This document shows positions 36,071 through 44,148 of a DNA stretch of 64,000 bases, piece after piece (within the stretch, counting starts at the first letter, position 1; every line of letters starts with the position of its first letter). The translations under genes were made by a program, and so were the position numbers. This DNA comes from Streptomyces sp. ISL-1. GTDB taxonomy: Bacteria; Actinomycetota; Actinomycetes; Streptomycetales; Streptomycetaceae. The stretch spans positions 62,001 to 126,000 of the forward strand of contig NZ_JAGGOI010000005.1 in assembly GCF_018614585.1 (NCBI RefSeq), written 5' to 3'. The notes beneath the pieces are model-generated. The model was not told the DNA's origin and searched no databases. It worked only from the letters and a program-made list of their open reading frames with translations.

Positions 36071-37492
36071 TCAGGGGTTCACGCGCCCCGAGCCCGTCCC
36101 GAAGCGGCGTGGTCGGGGGAGCATGTGCAGGGGACCGGTGCCCAGGGCCGCTTCCGGCTTCGGCCGGATCGTCGTCCCGGGCACGGGCCGCAGTTGCCAG
36201 CGCGTGCTGATGGCGGCGATGGCCAGGGTCGCCTCGGCCATGCCGAAGGCCTCACCGATGCATTTGCGGCTGCCTGCCCCGAAGGGCACCATCGCGCCGC
36301 GCGGCACTGATGCTGCCCGCTCGGGAAGCCAGCGATCGGGGTCGAAGCGACCGGGGTCGGGGAAGAGGCCGGGAGAGCGGCCGAGGAGGTACGGGCTGTA
36401 CAGGACGGTCGCGCCCGGCTTCAGCTTTTCCCCGGCGAGTTCCGTCTCAACGGTGACCATCCGGCTGAGCAGCCAGGCGGGCGGGTAGAGACGAAGGGTT
36501 TCGGTGACGAGGCGTCGGGTGTACTCCAGGGCGGGCAGGTCGGCGAACACAGGCACTCGGCCCTGAAGGACGCGGTCGGTTTCGTCGTGCAACTGCCGCT
36601 CGACCTCGGGGTGCCGGCTCAGCAGGTGGAAGGTCCATGCCACGACGCTCGCGGTGGTCTCGGTACCTGCGATCAGCAGGGTCATCACCTGGTCGCGGAG
36701 TTCGTCGTCGGTGAAGCGTTCACCGCTCTCCTCGTCCCGGGCACCCACCAGTGTCGACAGCAGGTCCCCGTTGTCCGCACCCGAGCGCCGGCAGCCCTGG
36801 ACCGTCTCGTCGATGACGGCGCCCAGCCTCTTGCGTGCCTGCTCGAATCGCCTGGTCTCCGGGGTGGGCAGTTTCTCCAGGAGACCGACCGGCGCGGTCA
36901 TCCGCCGGTAGATGCCCCGCAGGATGATGGGCAGACAGTGCTGTACGTCGGCAACGGCTCCACCACCGGCCGTGGTGGAGAACAAGGTTCGCGTGGTGAC
37001 CCGGACCGTCAGCGCGTGCAGCGTGGCGCCGAGGTCGATGGCACGGCCTTCCTGCCATGAACAGAGCACGGCGTCTATCTCTTCGCACATCATGGCGGCG
37101 TACGACGCCATCCGGCCGGGGTGAAAGGCGGGATACACCAGCCGGCGCTGTAATCGGTGCTCCGCCCAGGCGGAGCTGAACAAGCCGTTGCCCACGAGGG
37201 GGCGGACCTTGTCGAACAGCGGGCCGCCCTTGTCGTAGGTGCGCGAGTCCAGCAGGACCTGACGTACGAGCTCGGGATGGCAGGCCATGTAGGCCCGCTT
37301 GGGGCCGAGACGGATCTCGACCAGGTCGCCGTGCGTGGGCAGGTCGACCAGGAACTCGAGCGGACGGCGCCGCAGGGGGATCGCATGGCCGAGCACGGGG
37401 AGCCGGCCGGGGGCGCGGCCCTTCCTCGACGGCCCGGCAACGCCGGTCGTCGCGTGTCCGGCGCCCGGCCGTATGCGTGCGGTGTCTGCCAC
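36071..37492 (-). CDS. Cytochrome P450 of the terpene operon
   Basis: 473-aa P450 from a GTG at 37492, with AAGGAG eight bases upstream inside the terpene synthase 3' end. Motifs: I-helix LLIAGTETTASVVAW (oxygen activation), K-helix ETLRLYPP (ExxR), and the heme loop PFGAGSRKCIGEAFG with the axial Cys. The N-terminal 30 residues are polar without a membrane anchor, so it is soluble. Three bases after the terpene synthase stop, it is the last gene of a polyprenyl synthase-cyclase-P450 operon and most likely oxidises the cyclised hydrocarbon. Streptomycete CYP170A1 is a known P450 with such a gene neighbour, but the product here cannot be predicted. Confidence 0.94.
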   Translation of the reverse strand: MADTARIRPGAGHATTGVAGPSRKGRAPGRLPVLGHAIPLRRRPLEFLVDLPTHGDLVEIRLGPKRAYMACHPELVRQVLLDSRTYDKGGPLFDKVRPLVGNGLFSSAWAEHRLQRRLVYPAFHPGRMASYAAMMCEEIDAVLCSWQEGRAIDLGATLHALTVRVTTRTLFSTTAGGGAVADVQHCLPIILRGIYRRMTAPVGLLEKLPTPETRRFEQARKRLGAVIDETVQGCRRSGADNGDLLSTLVGARDEESGERFTDDELRDQVMTLLIAGTETTASVVAWTFHLLSRHPEVERQLHDETDRVLQGRVPVFADLPALEYTRRLVTETLRLYPPAWLLSRMVTVETELAGEKLKPGATVLYSPYLLGRSPGLFPDPGRFDPDRWLPERAASVPRGAMVPFGAGSRKCIGEAFGMAEATLAIAAISTRWQLRPVPGTTIRPKPEAALGTGPLHMLPRPRRFGTGSGRVNP

Positions 37493-37495
37493 TCT

Positions 37496-38614
37496 TCAGC
37501 TCCTTGTCATGGATGGCGTCGGCGCCTGCGGACTGCCGCTCTGTGTATCGGTATCGGTATCGCTATCCGTATTGGATTCGGTACTGGTATCGGTGCTGGG
37601 CCGTGCCCGGAATCGGGTGACGGGAGCGGTGAGGCTGATCCAGCCCGAGGTGGAACCGTCCCAGACGTAGCCGTCGCCGAAGTAGCGAGGCGTGAGGTAC
37701 TCGAACTCCGCACTGCCACCGATCAGATGGTCCAGGCCCTTCAGATACGCACGGATTCCCGGGCGCGTGCCGTGTGGACCGTTCAGCACCTGGTCCCGGG
37801 CCGCGATGTAGGCCCTCTCATGGTGGTCGATCAGCTCACAAAGCCGGTCGACGCAACTCTGCAGACCTAGACCCTCGCGCTCGATCAGCACGCGGGCGAC
37901 CGTCATCTTGTCGTCCTGGGCATGCTCCTTGCGCCACGAGAGCAGGTCGTTGACGATGATCATCTGCCGCATGCAGTGTGTGTGCACGTCCGCGAGTATC
38001 CGGTCGCATCCGGTCATGTCGACGTCGGCCGCGTATTCGGTCATCAACCGGATGAAGTCGCAGCCGAAACTGTCCAGACGCACGGTCATACAGGTCTCGT
38101 AGTCGGGCACCCGCTCCGTCAGCTTGAAACGGATCTCGGTGACGCACCCGCGCAGAAACGCTTCGAGAGCTCCGGCGAACCGACGTATCTGATCAGGGGA
38201 GAGCCCAGGACTGATACGACGCCACAGCTCCTTGCCCGCCACGCCGTAGGCAAAGTCGCCGCTCCCGCCACCGTCACCGTGGAAGTCGCCCATGATGTCG
38301 GCGAACACCTCGCGGGCCCTGGCCTCATCGGCCCCCAGCGCCGAGCGGTCCGAGACGAGGCTGTCGATGACAGTGACGTACTGGTACCAGTCGGCGACAT
38401 CGAGCGCCCGCCGCTCGTCGGTGTACGGCACGGTCAGTGGTCCGTACAGTCCGTTGCGCTGACGCAGGAAGGTCAGCAGGTCTTCCTCGCTCGCGAAACA
38501 GTCGGCGAGTCGGCTGCGCACCCAGCCGTTCGACCGGAACTCGATTTGCGCCGCATTGGGGTGGTAGGCCACCGGCAGCAGCCGTGGAAGCTCGGGCAGG
38601 AAAAATTCGGTCAT
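37496..38614 (-). CDS. Class I terpene synthase with altered Asp-rich motif
   Basis: 372-aa terpene cyclase from the ATG at 38614. The second metal-binding motif is intact: NDLLSWRKE (Asn222, Ser226, Glu230), the pyrophosphate-sensor Arg is in MTVRLDSFGCDF (Arg179), and the conserved RY pair lies at 310-311 (LTPRY). Where DDxxD or DDxxxD should stand, the protein has VIDSLVSDRS (residues 82-91), so the first Asp is replaced and the spacing changed. The C-terminus is a Ser/Thr/Asp-rich tail encoded by a hexamer repeat. The ATG overlaps the stop of the prenyl synthase gene (ATGA). Product class is unknown; a diterpene is inferred from the neighbour. Confidence 0.9.
   Translation of the reverse strand: MTEFFLPELPRLLPVAYHPNAAQIEFRSNGWVRSRLADCFASEEDLLTFLRQRNGLYGPLTVPYTDERRALDVADWYQYVTVIDSLVSDRSALGADEARAREVFADIMGDFHGDGGGSGDFAYGVAGKELWRRISPGLSPDQIRRFAGALEAFLRGCVTEIRFKLTERVPDYETCMTVRLDSFGCDFIRLMTEYAADVDMTGCDRILADVHTHCMRQMIIVNDLLSWRKEHAQDDKMTVARVLIEREGLGLQSCVDRLCELIDHHERAYIAARDQVLNGPHGTRPGIRAYLKGLDHLIGGSAEFEYLTPRYFGDGYVWDGSTSGWISLTAPVTRFRARPSTDTSTESNTDSDTDTDTQSGSPQAPTPSMTRS
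37545..37597. repeat. Hexanucleotide GGTATC-type repeat inside the terpene synthase tail
   Basis: Repeated variants of GGTATC/GGTACT (plus-strand reading) encode an acidic tail with alternating Thr/Ser and Asp (STDTSTESNTDSDTDTDT, protein residues about 340-357). The core enzyme ends before it. A similarly constructed Thr/Asp stretch is encoded at 53733-53830. Confidence 0.7.
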
Positions 38615-39720
38615 GAGGTCCTCACGGAAGCGGCGTGGGCAAGTTGGCGCAGGGCTTCGACGGCCGCCTCCGGGAAGGGGGCGTAGTCGAGGGCATTCAT
38701 GGCTCGGCGGCAGCGGCGGGCGATCATCCGCTCCACGGCGAGTCGGGCGCCGGTGGCTTCCAGAACGGCCCGTACGGAATCTGCCTGCTCCTCGGTCAGG
38801 TCGGGGTGGCCCACCAGAGCGCGCAGAACGCGGAGTTGCGCGGGAGTGGCCCGTACGACGGCGATGGCCATCAGGACGGTGCACTTGCCGTGGCGGAAGT
38901 CGTCAGTGCTGGGTTTGCCGGTCGCCTCAGGATCGCCGAATCCGCCCAGGAGGTCGTCGCGGAGTTGGAACGCCTCTCCGATGGGAATCGCGTAGGCGGT
39001 GCAGGCTTCCATGACGGCGGTGCCGCAGCCGGCCAGGGCGCCACCGAGATGCAGCGGTCGCTCGACGGTGTACTTGGCGGTCTTGAAGCGGCTCACCGTC
39101 AGGGCATGAGCGATATCGCGTGTCGGCCTGCCGGTGGCGAGCAGGTCGAGGTACTGGCCGAACATGACCTCGGCACGCATCGCGTTCACCACGCCGAGGG
39201 CCGCACGCATGGGGACGGGCGCGAGGCCCGCCGAGTGGAGCAACTCGTCGGACCAGGTCAGTGCGAGGTCGCCCAACAAAATGGCTGCGTTCGCGCCGAA
39301 CCGGTCGGCGTCCCCGGGGCCTTGGCGGCTGCGGTGACGGTCGGCCAGGGAAGCGTGGACGCTTCGATGCCCTCGGCGCGTGTCGCTGTCGTCCATGACG
39401 TCGTCATGAATGAGGGCGAAGGTGTGGAACAGCTCCAAAGACGCAGCGGCCCGCAGCACCGGCTCCGGGTCTCCCCGGCCGCGCGCGGCGCACCAGCCGC
39501 ACACACACATCAGCGGTCGTAAACGCTTGCCGCCCACGAAGAGGAATCTTCGTAAGGTGTCGATGAGTTCCATGAGCTGGGGAGGAGCCGAACGGCTCTT
39601 CGCCGCCAGAAACTCCGCAAGTACGGAGTCGACCGCGTGCCGGATCTTCACCGTGTCCAGCACGGCATCAGTGAGGGCCATCATGGTACGGCCCCCCGCA
39701 CCCGCCACAGCAGCGCGCAT
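38611..39720 (-). CDS. Polyprenyl (probably geranylgeranyl) diphosphate synthase
   Basis: 369-aa trans-prenyltransferase. The first Asp-rich motif is IHDDVMDDSD and the second QLRDDLLGGFGD; GGKRLRP near residue 65 and the FKTAKYTVERPL segment bind substrate. There is no two-residue insertion in the first motif and Phe lies five residues before it, a pattern of archaeal-type GGPP synthases, so a C20 product is inferred. The ATG at 39720 has GGAGG about ten bases upstream; ATGs at 39684 and 39681 are alternatives. It is the first gene of the operon and its stop overlaps the cyclase start. It probably makes the cyclase substrate. Confidence 0.92.
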   Translation of the reverse strand: MRAAVAGAGGRTMMALTDAVLDTVKIRHAVDSVLAEFLAAKSRSAPPQLMELIDTLRRFLFVGGKRLRPLMCVCGWCAARGRGDPEPVLRAAASLELFHTFALIHDDVMDDSDTRRGHRSVHASLADRHRSRQGPGDADRFGANAAILLGDLALTWSDELLHSAGLAPVPMRAALGVVNAMRAEVMFGQYLDLLATGRPTRDIAHALTVSRFKTAKYTVERPLHLGGALAGCGTAVMEACTAYAIPIGEAFQLRDDLLGGFGDPEATGKPSTDDFRHGKCTVLMAIAVVRATPAQLRVLRALVGHPDLTEEQADSVRAVLEATGARLAVERMIARRCRRAMNALDYAPFPEAAVEALRQLAHAASVRTS

Positions 39721-39863
39721 GGTGGCCCCCCTCCGATGGAGCGAGACGAGGAAGCAAGAGCGAGTCAATCAGAGCGGAGAGCAGGTGCTCCCCGTTCGTT
39801 CGCCCTTCATGCTTCACCTCTCCACGCCGGGGGAAACCACCACACTGCCCCTGGCGCACCACG

Positions 39864-39895
39864 CCCACGACGTGGGTGCACGGCACGGCGTGCAC
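39864..39895. promoter_or_regulatory. Two adjacent palindromes between the LAL gene and the terpene operon
   Basis: CCCACG-A-CGTGGG (39864-39876) is followed by GTGCACG (39876-39882) and CGTGCAC (39889-39895) around a GCACGG loop. They could terminate the LAL gene or serve as operators of the terpene operon, whose start is about 145 bp further on. I see no recognisable HTH coding sequence in 39721-39915. Confidence 0.4.
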
Positions 39896-39915
39896 GGGCT
39901 ACCGTGCGCCGTTGA

Positions 39916-42711
39916 CTACACCAATGGCGCTCCGCTAAGCGGCTCGTGCCGTACCACCTCCAGGCGTCGCGGCCTCAGCCCCGCCGCGACAAGCTCGTCG
40001 CGCGCCCGCGCCGCGACACCCCCGGCACCGCACTGACCGGCCAGGTCCACGCCACGGTGCAGGGGTTCGGCCGCCTGCGAGAGGAGGCCGGCACGGCGCA
40101 GCGCGGCACCGAGTTCGACCAGAGGGGCGGCGAGTTCGTACGACGAGGGAGCCAATTCCAGTGTGCTGACGGCACGTTGCAGCAGAGCGATCCCCTCGGG
40201 CCCGTCCGTAAGCCGGGCGAGCGCACACAGGGTCTTGCCCACTGCCGTTGCCGTACCGAAGCGCTCGGCGCGGCGCAGCGCCTCCCGTGCCAGGTCCAGT
40301 GCCCGCCCGGCATCCGTCGTCCGGGTGGCCAGCGCGAGATGGGGCAGCCATGGGCACCAGGCCGGATTGCGCATACCGCGCAGATCGAGGCGACTGCCCA
40401 CCGCGGTCAGTTCTTCGGCGGCCTCCTTGTCCATGCCTCGCGCCAACAGGAGTTCGCCGTGGACGGTTTCGGCGTCGGGAAGCGTCACGGCCGACGGGAA
40501 CGGCTTGCCGAACCGTCGTTCCACCGCCAGCTTCTGGGCAGCCGCGGTCTCCCCGCGGGCCATCAGGATTTCGATCAGGCTCGCCATCGCGTACCACTGC
40601 GCATGCGTGCCGGCGGGCCCGAGGCGGTCCCCGAGCTGCAGCCCGGCGCGTACGAAGTCCTCGGCGTCGGTGAGCTGGCCCTTCCAGAACCGGATATAGC
40701 CGAGCAGGCTGTAGCCGAGCGAGAGGTGCACCCCGCGCCAGCCCTGCTGCTCGTACTCCGCGATGGCCCCCGCGTACAGTTCCTCGGCCCGGTCCGGGCG
40801 GTCGCAGTACAGGAAGGTGAGGGCCACCAGCGAGGGGACTTCGAAGCCCCACTGCTCGTCCGTCCAGCTCATCCCGCCGGAACCCAGCGCCCGCTCCGCG
40901 AACTCCAGGGCGGTTGCCACCGGTTCGCCGCGCACCATCGCATCCCATGCCCGCAGGCCGTAGAGATACCGCTCGGTCTGGCTGTCACCCGACAGCCGCT
41001 GCGTGAGCTGGCTGAGCCGACGCGACAGCACCGGGGCCTCGCGGTCCTCGGAGGTGAACGCCGACAACATGAAATGTTCCATGAGCATGCGCAGACGTAC
41101 CTGAGAGTCCGTGGCGATACGGACTTCCTCCATCGCCACCTCCGCCGCTTCCGCGAGCCGGTCGCAATGCGACAGCGCACGCCCGAGACGGATCACGATG
41201 CTCTGCCGCAGTGCCGAAGGCAGAACGGGCTCCTGCAGCGCGGCCCGCAAATGGTTGACCGTCACCGCCGGATCGTGCAGCAGCGCCGGGGAACCGAGTT
41301 CGTGCAGCACGGCGGCCCGCAGTGTCGCGGGCGGAGGCTCGCGCAGCGCGCGGCCAAGGCAGCGCCGGGCAGCGTCGGGAGCGCCGCGGCGCACATACTC
41401 CTGGGCCGCTTCGCGCAGTTGCTCCGCCACCCAGGGGTCGCCCTCCGGCTGCGTTTCCAGCAGATGCCGGGCCGCCACGGCCGGACTCTCGCCCGCCTCG
41501 ACGAGATCCCAGGCGGCCTTGCCGTGCAGTGCCACCCGCACCGCGGGCGGGATGGCCCGGTAGACCGCCGTCGCAATCAGCGGATGGACGAACTCCGGCT
41601 TTATGCTGTACGTCAGAATGCGCTCGGCCCGCAGCACATCCGCCGCGTCCGCGGCCTCGGCCGGTCCCAGCGCCGCCAGCGACGCCGCGAGGCTGAAGGT
41701 CGCCTCCGAGCCAAGGACGGCCACGGCCCAGGCCAGCCGTACCGCGATGGTGCCCAGCTGCTCCAGCCGGTCCACGAGGCCGCCGCCCTTGGTCTCGGCC
41801 GCGAGGTCCCGCAGGGCGCAGGCGTTCTCCTTGCTGGGGGTCAGGTAACGGTCGCGTACCTTCGCCGCCAGCTCGACCGTCTCAAAGGGGTTGCCACCGG
41901 TGACCAGCCAGGCCTCGCGACAGAAGTCGTCGTCGATCCCGGTTCCCAGGGTCTCGCGCATCAGATCGGCGACGGCGGCCGGCGTCAATGGCGCCAGGTC
42001 CAGCGGACGCACCCGGTTCCGCTCGACCATGTCGCTGAACGCCCGGGCCTCATCCGGCAGTTCCTCCGGGCGGTAGGCGACGACCACGAGTACGGGCAGG
42101 TCCTCGACCCGCGCGGCGAAGGAGGTCAGCCAGGCAAGGGACTCCGCGTCCGCCCAGTGCGCGTCGTCCACGACCAGGACCAGGGGGCCTCGCCGGACCG
42201 CCACATGAGTGACCACCCAATCCAGACCGTCCCGCACCCCCTGCGGATCCGGCACCGCGCGTTCCGCGGCGGGACTCAGGCCGACACAAGGACCGACGAT
42301 GCCGTACCAGTCGCCCAGCACCTCACGGCGCTCGCTCTCGGAGTACGAGGCCAGCAGCGGCTGGAGCAACTGCCGGACCACATGGAAGGCCAGACTCTGC
42401 TCCTGCTCGCCGCCCTTCGCGACGAGCCCTGTGCAGTCCCGCTCGGCCGCACGGCGACGCGCCTCCTCCAAGAGGGTCGTCTTGCCTGCGCCGGCCGGTC
42501 CGGTGAAGGCCAGTAAACCGCCGCGGCGTGCGGAGGGGATCACCGCACCCGTCGTCGAACGGCCGCTCACGGCGTCCAACGCGGCCTTGACGACGACCAG
42601 TTCGGCATCTCGCTCGAGGGTTCTGGGAACAATGCGTATGTCCCGCTCGCGCTGTTCCTCGTCCGGTTCCCGGCCTACGGCTCGCTGCGTGTTTGGCCGA
42701 TCAGCGACCAC
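39916..42711 (-). CDS. LAL-type ATPase regulator truncated before its LuxR HTH
   Basis: 931-aa protein from the GTG at 42711, placed by GGGAGGAG upstream. It has the large AAA-type ATPase of LAL regulators (AFTGPAGAGKTTLLEEA, Walker B LVLVVDDAHWADAESLAWL, then VVVAYRPEELP) and a long TPR-like region. It ends VAAGLRPRRLEVVRHEPL and stops; family members continue from this point with a linker and a LuxR HTH. The next 150 bp in all three frames show no remnant of that HTH. It lies directly upstream of the terpene operon on the same strand, so it could be its former or modified regulator. Without HTH it may act through protein partners. Confidence 0.88.
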   Translation of the reverse strand: MVADRPNTQRAVGREPDEEQRERDIRIVPRTLERDAELVVVKAALDAVSGRSTTGAVIPSARRGGLLAFTGPAGAGKTTLLEEARRRAAERDCTGLVAKGGEQEQSLAFHVVRQLLQPLLASYSESERREVLGDWYGIVGPCVGLSPAAERAVPDPQGVRDGLDWVVTHVAVRRGPLVLVVDDAHWADAESLAWLTSFAARVEDLPVLVVVAYRPEELPDEARAFSDMVERNRVRPLDLAPLTPAAVADLMRETLGTGIDDDFCREAWLVTGGNPFETVELAAKVRDRYLTPSKENACALRDLAAETKGGGLVDRLEQLGTIAVRLAWAVAVLGSEATFSLAASLAALGPAEAADAADVLRAERILTYSIKPEFVHPLIATAVYRAIPPAVRVALHGKAAWDLVEAGESPAVAARHLLETQPEGDPWVAEQLREAAQEYVRRGAPDAARRCLGRALREPPPATLRAAVLHELGSPALLHDPAVTVNHLRAALQEPVLPSALRQSIVIRLGRALSHCDRLAEAAEVAMEEVRIATDSQVRLRMLMEHFMLSAFTSEDREAPVLSRRLSQLTQRLSGDSQTERYLYGLRAWDAMVRGEPVATALEFAERALGSGGMSWTDEQWGFEVPSLVALTFLYCDRPDRAEELYAGAIAEYEQQGWRGVHLSLGYSLLGYIRFWKGQLTDAEDFVRAGLQLGDRLGPAGTHAQWYAMASLIEILMARGETAAAQKLAVERRFGKPFPSAVTLPDAETVHGELLLARGMDKEAAEELTAVGSRLDLRGMRNPAWCPWLPHLALATRTTDAGRALDLAREALRRAERFGTATAVGKTLCALARLTDGPEGIALLQRAVSTLELAPSSYELAAPLVELGAALRRAGLLSQAAEPLHRGVDLAGQCGAGGVAARARDELVAAGLRPRRLEVVRHEPLSGAPLV

Positions 42712-42906
42712 CCGTTCTCCTCCCGGCACGGTGAGCACGCCCGTCGGCGATCTCACTACCTGACGTAGCGTATCTCCCGAATAACCCTCAGCGAGAGAAC
42801 GAGGGCGCATATACATCCTGATGAGTGGACGCGCACTAGACTGCCCCCGCTCCTCCGGCGTCGCGTTGACGCCGTTGACGTGGCGGGAGGCGTCTCGGGA
42901 TCCGAA

Positions 42907-42939
42907 GACGCCCTCCCGGACCTCGTCCGGGAGGGCGTC
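42907..42939. terminator. Perfect 15-bp hairpin, probable terminator
   Basis: GACGCCCTCCCGGAC (42907-42921) and GTCCGGGAGGGCGTC (42925-42939) are exact complements around a 3-base loop. It lies about 110 bp after the stop of the minus-strand L,D-transpeptidase gene and 200 bp before the LAL start, so it probably terminates transcription of the former. There is no clear U-tract. The remaining part of 42712-43049 shows no gene. Confidence 0.75.
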
Positions 42940-43049
42940 CCCTGGGTGGTGCGTGTGGGCGTGCCGTCCGGCACCGCGGTCGCGCAACTCCGCGGGACCC
43001 ACGCCGCGTTGTCCGCGTCGTCCCACGCGACGCTTCGGCGGTACTTCCC

Positions 43050-43640
43050 CTAGCTGACGACCTTCAGCTTGGTCAGCTTCGACCATCCGACGGCGTCCAC
43101 CTTGCCGAACAGGTTCTTGATGTTGGACGGGTTGAGCTTGATGCAACCGTTGGAGTAGTAGTCGTTCGGGTTGCTGTTCGTCCACTTCTCGGACTCGATC
43201 GAGCCCTGCTTGCCGTTCGGCTTCATCTCGCTGTGGATGAACAGTGCGGTGCGCTTGGTGCCACTGTGGCACTTCTTGTCGGAGATCTTGATGACGTAGC
43301 CGTTGATGATGCCGTCGAAGTTCTTCCGGTGGAACTCGATCTTGTAGTCGCCGTTGGGCAGCCAGCCCTTCGCGACGGCACAGGTGTTGGTGCTGGTGCC
43401 CGACCCGGCCTTGTAGCTCGCGATGACCTTGTCGGGGCCGGCGACGCTCTTCATCAGATACAGCTTGGAGTTGGTCACGGTGTTCTTGTCGAACTTGAGG
43501 TAGTAGCTGGGAGCCGCGGCGGGGGCCACGGCGCGTTCGGCCGTCGCCCCGGCATGGGCCGGGGCCACGGCGGCGGCCGTCAGGCCGCCGACGAGGGTTA
43601 TGGCGAGGACTACGGGTGCGACTCGTGCTCGGGTTCCCAT
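43050..43640 (-). CDS. Secreted YkuD-type L,D-transpeptidase family protein
   Basis: 196-aa exported protein with a Sec signal (GTRARVAPVVLAITLVGGL, cleavage likely after AHA near residue 30) and AGGAG before the ATG at 43640. The C-terminal half has the YkuD pattern: FIHSEM with the conserved His and SNGCIKLNPSNI with the catalytic Cys (usual form SHGCIRL). The fold is small, without extra binding domains. It would cross-link or anchor cell-wall peptides outside the membrane. It is a single-gene unit between a hairpin terminator and a repeat-rich upstream region. Confidence 0.87.
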   Translation of the reverse strand: MGTRARVAPVVLAITLVGGLTAAAVAPAHAGATAERAVAPAAAPSYYLKFDKNTVTNSKLYLMKSVAGPDKVIASYKAGSGTSTNTCAVAKGWLPNGDYKIEFHRKNFDGIINGYVIKISDKKCHSGTKRTALFIHSEMKPNGKQGSIESEKWTNSNPNDYYSNGCIKLNPSNIKNLFGKVDAVGWSKLTKLKVVS

Positions 43641-44148
43641 GAGGCACTCCTGTCGTGGGGTGGAACGGTGCCCGGCGGGATCGCTCGGGCTGCGACAGAG
43701 CCTTTCGGCGCGGCGGGGGACCCGGCAACAGTGGACAGCTGTCCCGGACAGCGCGGCGGTGTCCGGACTGGTCAGGGCACTGTCCCGGACAGCTGGACAG
43801 CTGGACAACGGGAGCGGCTCCGCGGCCGCTACCCATTGAGCGCACCCGAGGCGAGCCCCTGGACGATATGGCCCGTACGCCCACGGCCACTGAACTCGCC
43901 ATCGGCGCCCACGCCTTGGCCGTGCATCCGCGCGAGGCGCCGCTTCGCGAAGGTCATTTCGGCGAGGAAGCCTCAGTACGCCGGTAATGGAGGAGCACGA
44001 CCCCCGTTGCCGAAGGTCCGGGTCTCGGTGAGCCGGAGATCGGTCTAGGCGTCCGATGCCTGGAAAAGGGTCGCCACGGAATTCGCGTGCCCGACGCCTG
44101 AGACGGTTGCCGTGCTGTCGAGGCGCCGATTGGGCGACGTCGGCGCCG
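43641..44148. other. 508-bp region without a supported gene
   Basis: It holds the repeat cluster at 43733-43808 and otherwise nothing I can name. A 39-codon plus-strand ORF at 43869-43988 has no proper ribosome binding site and no family I recognise. Permease genes expected after a gluB gene are absent. Confidence 0.6.
43733..43808. repeat. Cluster of GGACAGC palindromes and direct repeats
   Basis: Within 76 bp: GGACAGCTGTCC (43733-43744, perfect palindrome), GCTGTCC-C-GGACAGC (43738-43752), CTGTCC-C-GGACAG (43780-43792), and AGCTGGAC twice in tandem (43791-43798, 43799-43806). It lies 93-168 bp upstream of the L,D-transpeptidase start. Repeated half sites at helical spacing suggest a multi-site operator; function is not demonstrated. 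Confidence 0.65.

Noticed and set aside
39946..42516. 856-codon plus-strand frame opposite the LAL ATPase
   Set aside because: Arg/Gln/His-rich shadow translation without motifs; the minus-strand protein has Walker A/B and TPRs.
43869..43988. 39-codon plus-strand ORF in the gene-free stretch
   Set aside because: No ribosome binding site, no family, and no neighbour logic; kept only as part of the intergenic description.
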